Origin: Streptomyces omiyaensis | Lineage (GTDB): Bacteria; Actinomycetota; Actinomycetes; Streptomycetales; Streptomycetaceae | Assembly (NCBI RefSeq): GCF_014650895.1 | Contig: NZ_BMVV01000001.1 | Location: 538,044 to 602,043 of the forward strand | Direction: 5' to 3' | DNA: 64,000 nt | Part shown: positions 43,434 to 51,473 of the stretch, one piece after another | Position numbering within the stretch: position 1 is the stretch's first letter | How the letters are laid out: each line of letters opens with the position of its first letter | The notes under the pieces: model-generated | The model's input: only the letters and a program-made list of their open reading frames with translations | What the model was told of the DNA's origin: nothing | Database searches by the model: none | Position numbers and translations under genes: made by a program

Positions 43434-44000
43434 CTACCGGGCGATCGGCACCCTGGGAATCCTCGGGGTACGACCCTGATCCGGGTCCTTCCCGATCACG
43501 ACCCGCCCCCGGCCGGGACCCCGCCCCGAGGAGGAGGTCCCCCGGCGCCGCAGCCGCGTCCGCGCGGCCGGCACCACCAGGAGGTGCGCGAGCGCCACCC
43601 CGAGCGTGTTCAGGAGCACCGAGTCCACGTCCACGACCTGCCCCGGCACGGCCGTCTGCAACAGCTCCAGGGCCAGGGACACCAGCGCCCCCGCCGCCGT
43701 CGTCCGGGTCAGCGACCCCCAGCGGGACACGTCGAGCCGGCCCTCGCACATCGGCAGCAGCACCCCGAGCGGGGCGAGCAGCAGCAGCCCCCCGGCGATC
43801 TGCCGGGCCGCCTCGGCGGGCCCGAGCGCCAGATCGGCGCGGAGCCCGGCCAGCGGGACCGTGTTCGGCGCGGTCACCCAGGCCACGTCACGGGGGAGCA
43901 GACCGGCCCAGGCGACGAACAGCAGATGCGCGACCAGGAGCACGAACCCCGTCACGCGGACGACCACGGCGGTGTTCCCGCCCGAACCTTGACGCTGCAC
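43434..44000 (-). CDS. VanZ family membrane protein
   Basis: The 188-residue protein has about four membrane helices and the VanZ-like pattern AAGALVSLALELLQTAVPGQVVDVDSVLLNTLGVALAH, with the family LQ...R/D..D...N..G residues. The C-terminal 40 residues are basic and disordered. VanZ-like proteins lower teicoplanin susceptibility in some hosts; the general role is unclear. The start is ambiguous between GTG 44000 and TTG 44009. It lies 40 bases after the stop of the afsQ-linked lipoprotein and may belong to the same transcript. Confidence 0.75.
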   Translation of the reverse strand: MQRQGSGGNTAVVVRVTGFVLLVAHLLFVAWAGLLPRDVAWVTAPNTVPLAGLRADLALGPAEAARQIAGGLLLLAPLGVLLPMCEGRLDVSRWGSLTRTTAAGALVSLALELLQTAVPGQVVDVDSVLLNTLGVALAHLLVVPAARTRLRRRGTSSSGRGPGRGRVVIGKDPDQGRTPRIPRVPIAR

Positions 44001-44039
44001 GCCCCCCAAGACGCGGTCCGCGCGGGGAACGGTTCCGTT

Positions 44040-44642
44040 TCAGCCCGCCGGCGTCACCGGGACGGCCGAAGCCGGCGCGGTCGGCGGCGCCGACTCCGGA
44101 CGCTCCCGCAGCTCCGTCGTGCACCGGTACCGCTTCGGCGGGTACGCCCCCGGGCCCGCGAGCAGCACCGTGTGCCCGCCCGCGCCCGCCGAGCTCTCCG
44201 CGAAGGTGCACACCAGCTGCGACAGCGCCGCCGGCGCCAGGTCCTCCGGCTGCCGGCTCAGCCGCAGCGTGCCCTCCGGGTCCCCGCTCCGGCCGCCCGC
44301 CACCTTCAGCGGAGCCCGTACCGCCGTGGTGAAGCCGGCCTGCCGCTCCGCCTCCGACGGCTCCGCGAGCAGCTGCGCGAGCAGCGCCGACGCCGTCCGC
44401 ACCGGATCGCCGCTCGCCTTGTCCTCCGGCTGCGGCGACCTGCGGTCCACCGGCTCCAGCTGCGAGCCGCACACCAGGAAGGCCCGCACCGGCACCCCCT
44501 GCGCCGGGGCCGGCGCCTCCGTCACGTGGCACGGCACCCGCGACGGGGCCGCGCCCGCGTCCACCGGCACCGACGTCGTCCTGATCCCGCAGCCGGCGAG
44601 GAGCAGCACGAGCCCCGCCGCCGCGGCCGTCCGCAGCCTCAC
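44040..44642 (-). CDS. AfsQ-operon lipoprotein
   Basis: The 200-residue lipoprotein has a signal peptide ending LLLAGC, an exported domain with three Cys outside the lipobox (VPCHVTEAP, FLVCGSQL, LVCTFAE) and a fourth in RYRCTTEL, so two disulfides are likely. Its GTG overlaps the afsQ2 stop (GTGA), placing it as third gene of afsQ1-afsQ2-lipoprotein. I infer that it assists or modulates signal sensing by AfsQ2 outside the membrane, by analogy to lipoprotein-kinase operons such as CseA/CseC. Confidence 0.85.
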   Translation of the reverse strand: MRLRTAAAAGLVLLLAGCGIRTTSVPVDAGAAPSRVPCHVTEAPAPAQGVPVRAFLVCGSQLEPVDRRSPQPEDKASGDPVRTASALLAQLLAEPSEAERQAGFTTAVRAPLKVAGGRSGDPEGTLRLSRQPEDLAPAALSQLVCTFAESSAGAGGHTVLLAGPGAYPPKRYRCTTELRERPESAPPTAPASAVPVTPAG

Positions 44643-46204
44643 TCGTCCGTCCCCTCGCCCTGCCGGGAGCCGGTGCCCAGGGCGCGGGCGACCGCCGACG
44701 CGTCCCGGGGCAGCCGCAGCACGAACACCGCGCCGTCCACGGCCCCGTCCTCGCCCGTCGAATTGGCGGCGGAGATCGTCCCGCCGTGGATGAGCGCGTT
44801 CTCCATGGCGATCGACAGGCCCAGTCCGGAGCCGTCCGAGCGGGGCCGCTGCGCGCTCGCCTTGTAGAAGCGGTCGAAGACGTGCGGCAGCACCTCCCCG
44901 GGAATGCCGGGCCCGTGGTCGCGCACCGCGACGACCAGCTCCTCCTCGCCGGAACCGTCCTCCGCCGCGCCCTGCTCGGTCCGCACCGAGACCCGCACCG
45001 GCGAACCGCCGTGCTTCAGCGCGTTCCCGATCAGGTTCGCCAGGATCACGTCCAGCCTCCGCGGATCGAGCCGGCAGACGATGCCGCGCTCCGCGTCCAG
45101 GTCCACCGCGTCCAGCCAGGCCCGCGCGTCGATGCACGCGGTGATCTGGTCGGCGATGTCCACGTCGTCCAGGACCAGCCGGGCGGTGCCCGCGTCGAAG
45201 CGGGTGACCTCCATCAGGTTTTCCACCAGGTTGTTCAGCCGCCGGGTCTCGCTCACCACGAGCGCCACCGCCGGGGCGATCATCGGGTCCAGGGAGTCCT
45301 GCTCGTCCTCCAGGACCTCCGTCACCGCCGTCAGCGCGGTCAGCGGCGTCCGCAGCTCGTGCGACATGTCGGCGACGAACCGCCGTGAGGACTCCTCCCG
45401 GGCGCTCATGTCCGCCACCTTCTTCTGCAGGTTCTCCGCCGCGCTGTTGAAGGTCCGCGACAGATCGGACAGTTCGTCCGCGCCCGAGACCCGCAGCCGG
45501 GTGTCGAGCTTGCCCTCGCCGAGCTGCCGGGCCGCCTCGCCGAGCCGCCGCACCGGCCGCAGCACCGTCGACGCCGCCACCTGCGCGAGCAGCACCGAAC
45601 CGATCACCGCGAGCCCGGTCGCGATCCCCAGCGACCACGACAGCGAGTTGAGGTCCGCCTTCTCCGCCGCCAGCGACTTGAACATGTACCCGGTGGGACC
45701 GCCGCCGTCGATCCGCGTCCCCCCGACCAGGTACGGCGTCCCGCCCCGCTCGGTCCGCTGCCAGAACAGGTGGTACGCGTACGGGTTCGCGTCCGTCACC
45801 GGGCGCCGGGTGCCCACCGCCTCCCGCAGCGCCACCGGCACGTCGGCCAGCGTGAACACGTCCGGGTCCGAGGCGCCCACGATCGGCTTCCCCGCCGCCC
45901 GCTCGCCGAGCAGCAGCACCTGGTAGCCGGAGCCGTTCTCCGTCATCTCCTCGGAGGTCCGCCGCAGGTCCTCCTGGGTCGGCCGCAGCGGCAGCGTCGC
46001 CACCCGGTTCTGCATCTCGCCCCGGAAGTCGTTGAGCGCGCTGTCCTGGGTGCGCTTGAGCACCGCCTCGCGGTTCAGCCAGTACGCGATCCCCGACGCC
46101 GACACCGCGGCCGTCAGCGCCACCAGCGCGAACACCACGACGAGCCGCAGGCGCAGACTGGACAGCCGCAGCCGGGCGAAGGCCCCCCTGTTCCCCTTCG
46201 TCAC
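44639..46204 (-). CDS. afsQ2: Sensor histidine kinase AfsQ2
   Basis: The 521-residue kinase has a first membrane helix near residues 20-42, an extracytoplasmic sensor domain of about 140 residues, a second helix near 195-215 and a HAMP domain (ASTVLRPVRRLGEAARQL). The H-box is FVADMSHELRTPLTALTA, followed by an HATPase domain with NLIGNALKHG, DHGPGIP and GSGLGLSIAMENA. It phosphorylates AfsQ1. The pair is known in S. coelicolor for activating antibiotic production, especially on glutamate-based medium. GTG 46204 overlaps the afsQ1 stop. Confidence 0.93.
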   Translation of the reverse strand: MTKGNRGAFARLRLSSLRLRLVVVFALVALTAAVSASGIAYWLNREAVLKRTQDSALNDFRGEMQNRVATLPLRPTQEDLRRTSEEMTENGSGYQVLLLGERAAGKPIVGASDPDVFTLADVPVALREAVGTRRPVTDANPYAYHLFWQRTERGGTPYLVGGTRIDGGGPTGYMFKSLAAEKADLNSLSWSLGIATGLAVIGSVLLAQVAASTVLRPVRRLGEAARQLGEGKLDTRLRVSGADELSDLSRTFNSAAENLQKKVADMSAREESSRRFVADMSHELRTPLTALTAVTEVLEDEQDSLDPMIAPAVALVVSETRRLNNLVENLMEVTRFDAGTARLVLDDVDIADQITACIDARAWLDAVDLDAERGIVCRLDPRRLDVILANLIGNALKHGGSPVRVSVRTEQGAAEDGSGEEELVVAVRDHGPGIPGEVLPHVFDRFYKASAQRPRSDGSGLGLSIAMENALIHGGTISAANSTGEDGAVDGAVFVLRLPRDASAVARALGTGSRQGEGTDE

Positions 46205-46887
46205 GCAGGGACGTCCAGCCGGTAACCGACGCCCCGCACCGTGCGGATCAGGGTCGGCGAGGACGGCACGTCCTCCACCTTCGCCCGCAGCCGCTGGACG
46301 CACGCGTCCACCAGCCGCGAGTCGCCCAGGTAGTCGTGCTCCCACACCAGCCGCAGCAACTGCTGCCGGGACAGCGCCTGTCCGGGCCGCCGGCTCAGTT
46401 CGAGCAGCAGCCGCAGCTCGGTCGGGGTCAGCTGGAGGTCGAGGCCGTTCTTCGTCACGGTCATCGCCGCCCGGTCGATCACCAGCGACCCGTAGGTCGC
46501 CGAGTCCGTCGACTCCCGCTCGCCGCGCCGCAGCACGGCCCGGATCCGGGCGTCGAGCACCCGTCCCTGCACCGGCTTCACCACGTAGTCGTCGGCACCC
46601 GACTCCAGACCCACGACCACGTCGATGTCGTCGCTGCGCGCGGTCAGCAGGATGATCGGGAGCTGGTCCGTGCGACGGATCCGCCGGCACACCTCGAACC
46701 CGTCGATGCCGGGCAGCATCACGTCGAGCACGATCAGGTCCGGCCGCTGCTCCTTGAGCAGCAGCAGGCCGTCCTCGCCCGACGCGGCGGTGGCCACCCG
46801 GTGGCCCTGCCGGGACAGGGAGAGTTCGAGGGCCGTGCGGATGGCGTCGTCGTCCTCGATCAGCAACAGAAAAGGCACGGGCGCCAT
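46201..46887 (-). CDS. afsQ1: Response regulator AfsQ1
   Basis: The 228-residue OmpR-family regulator has a receiver domain (LLIEDDDAIRTALELSL, phospho-acceptor Asp55 in IVLDVMLPGIDG, Lys in DYVVKPVQG). The winged-helix output domain contains LTPTELRLLLELSRRPGQ and LIRTVRGVGYRLDV. The sequence matches what I remember of S. coelicolor AfsQ1 nearly throughout. It is divergent from sigQ across 162 bases containing an exact GTGAC-N6-GTGAC site. Confidence 0.95.
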   Translation of the reverse strand: MAPVPFLLLIEDDDAIRTALELSLSRQGHRVATAASGEDGLLLLKEQRPDLIVLDVMLPGIDGFEVCRRIRRTDQLPIILLTARSDDIDVVVGLESGADDYVVKPVQGRVLDARIRAVLRRGERESTDSATYGSLVIDRAAMTVTKNGLDLQLTPTELRLLLELSRRPGQALSRQQLLRLVWEHDYLGDSRLVDACVQRLRAKVEDVPSSPTLIRTVRGVGYRLDVPA

Positions 46888-46946
46888 TCTGGCTCATGAG
46901 CCGTCCGAGTTCGACCGCCCGGAGGCGCGCTTCCGTCCCGGCCCCT

Positions 46947-46962
46947 GTGACACGTCTGTGAC
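46947..46962. promoter_or_regulatory. AfsQ1 binding box between afsQ1 and sigQ
   Basis: GTGAC-ACGTCT-GTGAC fits the published AfsQ1 consensus GTnAC-N6-GTnAC exactly and lies about 85 bases upstream of the sigQ ATG. AfsQ1 control of sigQ is established in S. coelicolor. Confidence 0.8.
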
Positions 46963-47049
46963 AGTCGGCGGACAACGCCATGAAGTCCGGCGGGCAAGCT
47001 TCTTGGCACACGGACCGACAGACACACTCCGAACGACGGGGGGCGCGAG

Positions 47050-47772
47050 ATGAACGCACTGCACAGCACCAACTCCAGCGCAGTGGTCACGCGTCTCCAC
47101 GACGTCGTGCGGAGCACCGAGAAGTCCGGCGGTGCAACGAACGGACGGGGGTGCGTTCGAACCGTCGGGCGTCAGCGCAAGGCGCCCTACATGGTCGCCG
47201 TCGCTGACGGGGGAGCGGTGTACGGGGAGGCCACGGGGGAGCGTTCCTGTTCGGAGGCCGAGTTCACGGCCTACGTCCAGGAGCGCCGGGCCTCCCTGTA
47301 CGCCACCGCCTACCACCTGACCGGTGACCGTTTCGAGGCCGAGGACCTGCTCCAGAGCGCGCTGTTCTCCACGTACCGCGCCTGGGAGCGCATCAGCGAC
47401 AAGGCCGCCGTCGGCGGTTACCTGCGCCGCACGATGACCAACCTGCACATCAGCGCCTGGCGCCGGCGCAAGGTCAACGAGTACCCGACCGAGGAGCTGC
47501 CGGAGACGGTCGGCGAGACGGACGCGATGCGCGGCACCGAGCTGCGCGCGGTGCTGTGGCAGGCCCTGGCCCGCCTGCCCGAGCTCCAGCGGACCATGCT
47601 GGTGCTGCGCTACTACGAGGGCCGGACCGATCCGGAGATCGCGGAGATCCTGGACATCAGTGTCGGCACGGTGAAGTCGAGCATCTGGCGCTCGCTGCGG
47701 CGACTGCGCGAGGACGAGGTGCTGAGCTTCGGCCGTGACGAGGAGGAGTCCTTCGGCGAGCTCGTCGCCTGA
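47050..47772 (+). CDS. sigQ: ECF sigma factor SigQ
   Basis: The 240-residue protein is a SigE-type (Streptomyces) ECF factor. It has a 60-residue N-terminal extension, region 2 (FTAYVQERRASLYATAYHLTGDRFEAEDLLQSALFSTYRAWERI) and region 4 (LPELQRTMLVLRYYEGRTDPEIAEILDISVGTVKSSIWRSLRRLRE). Position next to afsQ1/afsQ2 and sequence identify SigQ, which counteracts the antibiotic-activating effect of AfsQ1 in S. coelicolor. An internal ATG near codon 48 (APYMVAV) could be an alternative start, but the first ATG fits the spacing to the AfsQ1 box. Confidence 0.92.
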   Translation: MNALHSTNSSAVVTRLHDVVRSTEKSGGATNGRGCVRTVGRQRKAPYMVAVADGGAVYGEATGERSCSEAEFTAYVQERRASLYATAYHLTGDRFEAEDLLQSALFSTYRAWERISDKAAVGGYLRRTMTNLHISAWRRRKVNEYPTEELPETVGETDAMRGTELRAVLWQALARLPELQRTMLVLRYYEGRTDPEIAEILDISVGTVKSSIWRSLRRLREDEVLSFGRDEEESFGELVA

Positions 47773-47778
47773 GGATCA

Positions 47779-47841
47779 CGGGGGAACGACGGGGGAGCAC
47801 CACGGGGGAGGCCTCAGGGGGGATCTGGGGCCCACGGGGGA
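47779..47841 (+). repeat. Spaced GGGGGA repeats after sigQ
   Basis: Five runs of five or six G followed by A (47780, 47791, 47804, 47817 and 47836) are separated by 6-13 bases, starting seven bases after the sigQ stop. The first four could form a G-quadruplex in the RNA or non-template strand. A terminator stem follows at 47846. Confidence 0.55.
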
Positions 47842-47845
47842 AAAG

Positions 47846-47891
47846 CGAAGCGGGTCGTACGAGTCCGGGGGGTCTCGTACGGCCCGCTTCG
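47846..47891. terminator. Terminator between sigQ and uridine-kinase-like gene
   Basis: An 18-bp stem (47846-47863 with 47874-47891; arm CGAAGCGGGTCGTACGAG) has a single T-G pair and a ten-base loop. It separates two convergent genes. Confidence 0.82.
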
Positions 47892-47916
47892 TCGTGTGCG
47901 GTGTCCGCGGTCGCGG

Positions 47917-48546
47917 TCAGCGGGCCGCCGGGGTGCGGTGCCGGCCCGCCGCCGCGGCGGCCAGCCGGCCCAGGGCCTCCGGCTTGGCGCAGGGGTGGGC
48001 GCCCAGGGAGGTCTGGCGGGCGACGATGGCCCGCTCGGCGCGCATCAGGCGCCAGCCGCGGCGCAGCAGCATCGGGACCGACTTGCGGCCCTCCCTGAGG
48101 TCGCGCAGCAGCCGGCGGCGGAAGGTGGTGGAGGGGCGGCCGCGCAGGCAGAGCGCGTCGGCCAGCACGTCGAGCTCGCGGCAGCGGGTCACGATCTCGG
48201 CGGCGAAGATGCCCTCGGCGATGAAGAGCGGGGTCCGCTCGATGTCGAGGCGGTCGCTGCCGGTGCGCGAGCTGGTGGCGATGGAGTAGACGGGGACGTC
48301 GGTGCGGCCGGTGCGGCACAGCTCGACGATCGCGGCGACGGCGGCGTCCGCGTCCCAGGAACGCGGGGAGTCCCAGTCGACGTCGCTGCTGCCGTCGACG
48401 AGCGGGAGCGTCGGGTCGCCGGCCTCCTTGTAGAAGTCGTCGAGGCGCAGGACCGGGAGACCGGCGGTGGCGGCGAGGGACGACTTGCCGGAGCCGGAGG
48501 GGCCCGCGAGCAGGACGACCCGGGTCGGGATCGGTTGGGAACTCAC
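47917..48546 (-). CDS. Uridine kinase-like P-loop protein
   Basis: The 209-residue protein has Walker A GPSGSGKSS near residue 15, the LRLDDFYKEAGDPTLP segment typical of uridine/cytidine kinases and panthothenate kinase-like folds, and FIAEGIFAAEIV (Walker B region). A C-terminal Arg-rich helical part follows. It could phosphorylate uridine or cytidine to UMP/CMP, fitting the salvage context, but no nucleoside operator is found upstream. GTG 48546 puts the P-loop at the usual position; longer upstream frames look like leader sequence. Confidence 0.82.
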   Translation of the reverse strand: MSSQPIPTRVVLLAGPSGSGKSSLAATAGLPVLRLDDFYKEAGDPTLPLVDGSSDVDWDSPRSWDADAAVAAIVELCRTGRTDVPVYSIATSSRTGSDRLDIERTPLFIAEGIFAAEIVTRCRELDVLADALCLRGRPSTTFRRRLLRDLREGRKSVPMLLRRGWRLMRAERAIVARQTSLGAHPCAKPEALGRLAAAAAGRHRTPAAR

Positions 48547-48664
48547 GGAACACCAGTGTGAGGCATTACCCCGTCCAGGGGACCACCGAGGAGGGCCGTT
48601 GGTATCCAGCATCACACCTCCACTACTGTCGGTGGCCGCCCGCTCACCCCTCGGAAGGTTTCCC

Positions 48665-49072
48665 ATGGCGCGTCACGCACAGCCGAAGACCCCCCGCCGC
48701 GGCGTCCTGTTCAAGGCAGGCCTCGGCGTCACCGCGGCCGGCGCCGCCGTGCTCGGGGCGGCCGCCGCGGCTCAGGCGGCCGCCCCGGGGGCTTCCGTAC
48801 CCCTGCCGGTGGACTCGCTGACCCGCACCGACGCCGGCGCGGCCGGCGCGGGCGCCCTGGCCGGCGTCACGCACGGGCTCGGTCCGCTGACCCGGCTCCA
48901 GCTGGACCCGCTGGCCAAGACCGGCGTCGACCCGCTCGCCAACGGCATCGGCACCCAGGTCGCCGACTTCAAGCCGGTCGGCACCGACCTCGTCACCGGC
49001 CACCTCACCGAGGGCGGGGCGGTGGCCGACCTGCCGGTCGCCGGGCCGCTGACGCAGAAACTGCTGCCGTAG
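48665..49072 (+). CDS. Small secreted protein of unknown function
   Basis: The 135-residue protein has a basic N-terminus (MARHAQPKTPRRG), a hydrophobic signal (VTAAGAAVLGAAAAAQA-AAP) and a mature part with repeating LGPLTRLQLDPLAKTGVDPLANG and VADLPVAGPLTQKLLP motifs. Cys, Trp and Tyr are absent. It is similar in style to the 42662 product. GGAAGG six bases upstream supports the ATG. It converges with the TerD gene, ten bases away, without a hairpin. Confidence 0.72.
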   Translation: MARHAQPKTPRRGVLFKAGLGVTAAGAAVLGAAAAAQAAAPGASVPLPVDSLTRTDAGAAGAGALAGVTHGLGPLTRLQLDPLAKTGVDPLANGIGTQVADFKPVGTDLVTGHLTEGGAVADLPVAGPLTQKLLP

Positions 49073-49082
49073 ACGGGCGGAT

Positions 49083-50489
49083 TCAGCCCCTCGCCCGGCG
49101 CAGCCAGCCGCGTGCCCCGCGGGGCACGGGCTGCTTCGTCGGGCTGTCCGCGTTCCGGCCGCTGCTGTGGGGCCGCACGTCCTTCAGGCGGGCGGTCCAG
49201 GGGGCGTCCGCCGCGATCAGACAGACCAGGAGCGGACCTTCGGGCAGCGGCAGGGTCTCCTTGCGCGCGCCGATCTCGTTGACGGCGGCCCGTCCGCGTT
49301 CCGGAAGCGTGGTGGGATCCGTGTGCCCGGCCAGCCGGTAGAGGTGGACGATGAAGTTGCTGCTGCCCTTGTAGTGGAAGGTGGCGTCGGCCGTCCCCCC
49401 GGTGTGGAGCAGGACCTCGGGGCCCCAGCTCTCCAGCAGGTTCTCCGTCAGGCGCCGGGCCTCCGCCAGCGGCAGGATCCGCACCTGCCAGGAGCCGTTC
49501 GCCTCCAGCCGCAGGCGCAGCCGCCCGTGCTCGGGGACGAAGGCGATCACCCGGCCCCGGAAGTCCTCCTCCGTGCTGTTGACGAGGTAACGCCCCTTGG
49601 TGTTGGAGTCGTCGAGCGGCCACAGCCCCGTGTAGTGCTCGCCCTTCACGGCCAGCTCGACCATGACGGGACCGGGCGGGAGGTCCTCCACGGTGATCAC
49701 GTCGTTGTCCCGGCCGGTGGCGGTGCGCGGCTTGAAGACGGGCCCGCACGCCCAGACCGACGGGTCGGGCTCCGGCAGGGGCGGGGCGGTCGCCGCCGGG
49801 GGCGCGTCCGCCCGGGCCTGGGCATGGGCCTGCGCCAGGGCCCGGATCTGGTCCTGGGTCATGTTCAGGAGCTGGTCACGGGTGGGGCGGAGGGGCGGGG
49901 CCCCCGGCTGGGTCCCCGCCGGGGCCTCCGCCAGGTCCTGCGCCGGGGCCGGCGGCGCGGGGACCGGGATCCGTTCCGGGAGCTCCTGCGGCTCTCCGTC
50001 GGGGTCCACCCCGTGGTCCACCGCCAGGCCGGTCAGCCCGTCGACGTACCCCTGGCCCACCGCGCGGAACTTCCAGCCGCCCGAGCGGCGGTACAGCTCC
50101 GCGACGACCATCGCCGTCTCGGCGCCCGCGTCGGTGACCTCGTACGCCACGACCGTCCCGCCGTCCGGCCCGAAGACCTCCACGGACAGGGCGCGCGCGT
50201 CCCGCAGGGCGCCCTCCTCCGTCGACGCGACGACGAGGACGCGGGCGATGGCCTCCTCGACGCCCGTGAGGTCGGCGTCCAGCCACACCGCGCCGTCCGC
50301 GCCGGGGGACAGCCGCACCGCGCCCGACGGGTGCGCCGGAGCGCCGTCGAACACGATGTCGGAGTCCCCCCGGACCCTGCCCTGTTCCGTCACGAGCAGC
50401 GCCGCGACGTCGACGCCGTTCCCGACGGCGACGCGCAGCGCGGCCGTCGGGACGAAGGCGTTGTCCCCCTTGATCAATCCCCTTAGCAT
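49083..50489 (-). CDS. TerD-family (tellurium resistance-like) protein with C-terminal extension
   Basis: The 468-residue protein has an N-terminal TerD/CABP-type domain (residues about 1-175): LIKGDNAFVP, VALLVTEQGRVRGDSDIVFD, YEVTDAGAETAMVVAELYRRSGGWKFRAVGQGY. It includes the DSDIVFD and the Asp-rich Ca-site areas. A Pro/Ala/Gln linker follows (180-245), then a second beta-rich domain (DVITVEDLPPGPVMVEL ... FHYKGSSNFIVHLYRL) seen in Streptomyces TerD proteins. Such proteins bind calcium and relate to stress or tellurite phenotypes; the exact role is unknown. The C-terminus is basic. Confidence 0.85.
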   Translation of the reverse strand: MLRGLIKGDNAFVPTAALRVAVGNGVDVAALLVTEQGRVRGDSDIVFDGAPAHPSGAVRLSPGADGAVWLDADLTGVEEAIARVLVVASTEEGALRDARALSVEVFGPDGGTVVAYEVTDAGAETAMVVAELYRRSGGWKFRAVGQGYVDGLTGLAVDHGVDPDGEPQELPERIPVPAPPAPAQDLAEAPAGTQPGAPPLRPTRDQLLNMTQDQIRALAQAHAQARADAPPAATAPPLPEPDPSVWACGPVFKPRTATGRDNDVITVEDLPPGPVMVELAVKGEHYTGLWPLDDSNTKGRYLVNSTEEDFRGRVIAFVPEHGRLRLRLEANGSWQVRILPLAEARRLTENLLESWGPEVLLHTGGTADATFHYKGSSNFIVHLYRLAGHTDPTTLPERGRAAVNEIGARKETLPLPEGPLLVCLIAADAPWTARLKDVRPHSSGRNADSPTKQPVPRGARGWLRRARG

Positions 50490-50524
50490 GACCGGATCCT
50501 GCGGCCGATCACCACGATGCGCAA

Positions 50525-50555
50525 GGCCCCCGGGCAGTGCTGCTGCCCGGGGGCC
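50525..50555 (-). terminator. Terminator of the deoC-aldehyde dehydrogenase operon
   Basis: GGCCCCCGGGCAG (50525-50537) pairs perfectly with CTGCCCGGGGGCC (50543-50555), loop five bases, 19 bases past the last stop of the operon. Confidence 0.85.
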
Positions 50556-50573
50556 TCCGCCGTGCGGCGCCGT

Positions 50574-51473
50574 CTAGTACGAGGAGCCGCTCGCGCCCAG
50601 CGAGCCCGTGGGGTGCCAGACGGTCTTGGTCTCCAGGAAGGCCGTCATGCGGTCCGTGCCGGGGGACGCGGCGAAGTCCTCGGTGCGGGGGCGCAGGACG
50701 CGCTTCAGGTTGTCCGCGGCCGCGACCTCCAGGTCACGGGCCAGGTCGGCGTCCGCGCCCGTCAGGTCGATCGCGTTGACGTCCAGGTGGGCCGCGAGGT
50801 GCGGGCCCATCTCGGCGGCCTTGCCGGAGAGGATGTTGACCACGCCGCCGGGGAGGTCGGAGGTGGCCAGCACCTCGCCCAGGGAGAGGGCGGGGAGCGG
50901 GGACCTCTCGCTCGCGATCACGACGGCCGTGTTGCCGGTCGCGATGACCGGGGCGATCACCGAGACCAGGCCCAGGAAGGAGGACTCCTGGGGGGCGATC
51001 ACGGTGACGACGCCGGTCGGCTCCGGGGTGGAGAGGTTGAAGTAGGGGCCGGCGACCGGGTTGGCGCCGCCGACGACCTGGGCGATCTTGTCGGTCCAGC
51101 CCGCGTACCAGACCCAGCGGTCGATCGCCGCGTCGACCTGGGCCGCCGCCTTCGCCCTGGACAGGCCCTCGGCCTCGGCGACCTCGCGGACGAACTGCTC
51201 CCGGCGGCCCTCCAGCATCTCGGCGACGCGGTAGAGGATCTGGCCGCGCAGGTACGCGGTCGCGCCCGCCCAGCCGCCCTGCGCCTTGCGCGCGGCGACG
51301 ACCGCGTCGCGGGCGTCCTTGCGGGAGGACAGCGGGGCGTTCGCCAGCCAGTTGCCCTTGGAGTCCGTCACCTCGTACACCCGGCCGCTCTCGGAGCGGG
51401 GGAACTTGCCCCCGACGTACAGCTTGTAGGTCTTGAAGACGCCCAGACGGTTCTGCTCGGTCTTATCGGACAT
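50574..51473 (-). CDS. Short aldehyde dehydrogenase-like protein without catalytic region
   Basis: The 299-residue protein has the N-terminal NAD-binding and bridging parts of an ALDH (KLYVGGKFPRSESGR, RKDARDAVVAARKAQGGWA, VIAPQESSFLGLVSVIAPVIATGNTAVV, LGEVLATSDLPGGVVNILSG). After about residue 245 it ends in a short tail, with no ELGGK Glu and no catalytic Cys loop. The full catalytic domain (about 180 residues) is missing, yet the frame is clean and ends naturally. It overlaps the full-length ALDH gene by 11 bases. It is probably a non-catalytic partner or decoy subunit; erosion of a duplicate is the alternative. Confidence 0.82.
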   Translation of the reverse strand: MSDKTEQNRLGVFKTYKLYVGGKFPRSESGRVYEVTDSKGNWLANAPLSSRKDARDAVVAARKAQGGWAGATAYLRGQILYRVAEMLEGRREQFVREVAEAEGLSRAKAAAQVDAAIDRWVWYAGWTDKIAQVVGGANPVAGPYFNLSTPEPTGVVTVIAPQESSFLGLVSVIAPVIATGNTAVVIASERSPLPALSLGEVLATSDLPGGVVNILSGKAAEMGPHLAAHLDVNAIDLTGADADLARDLEVAAADNLKRVLRPRTEDFAASPGTDRMTAFLETKTVWHPTGSLGASGSSY

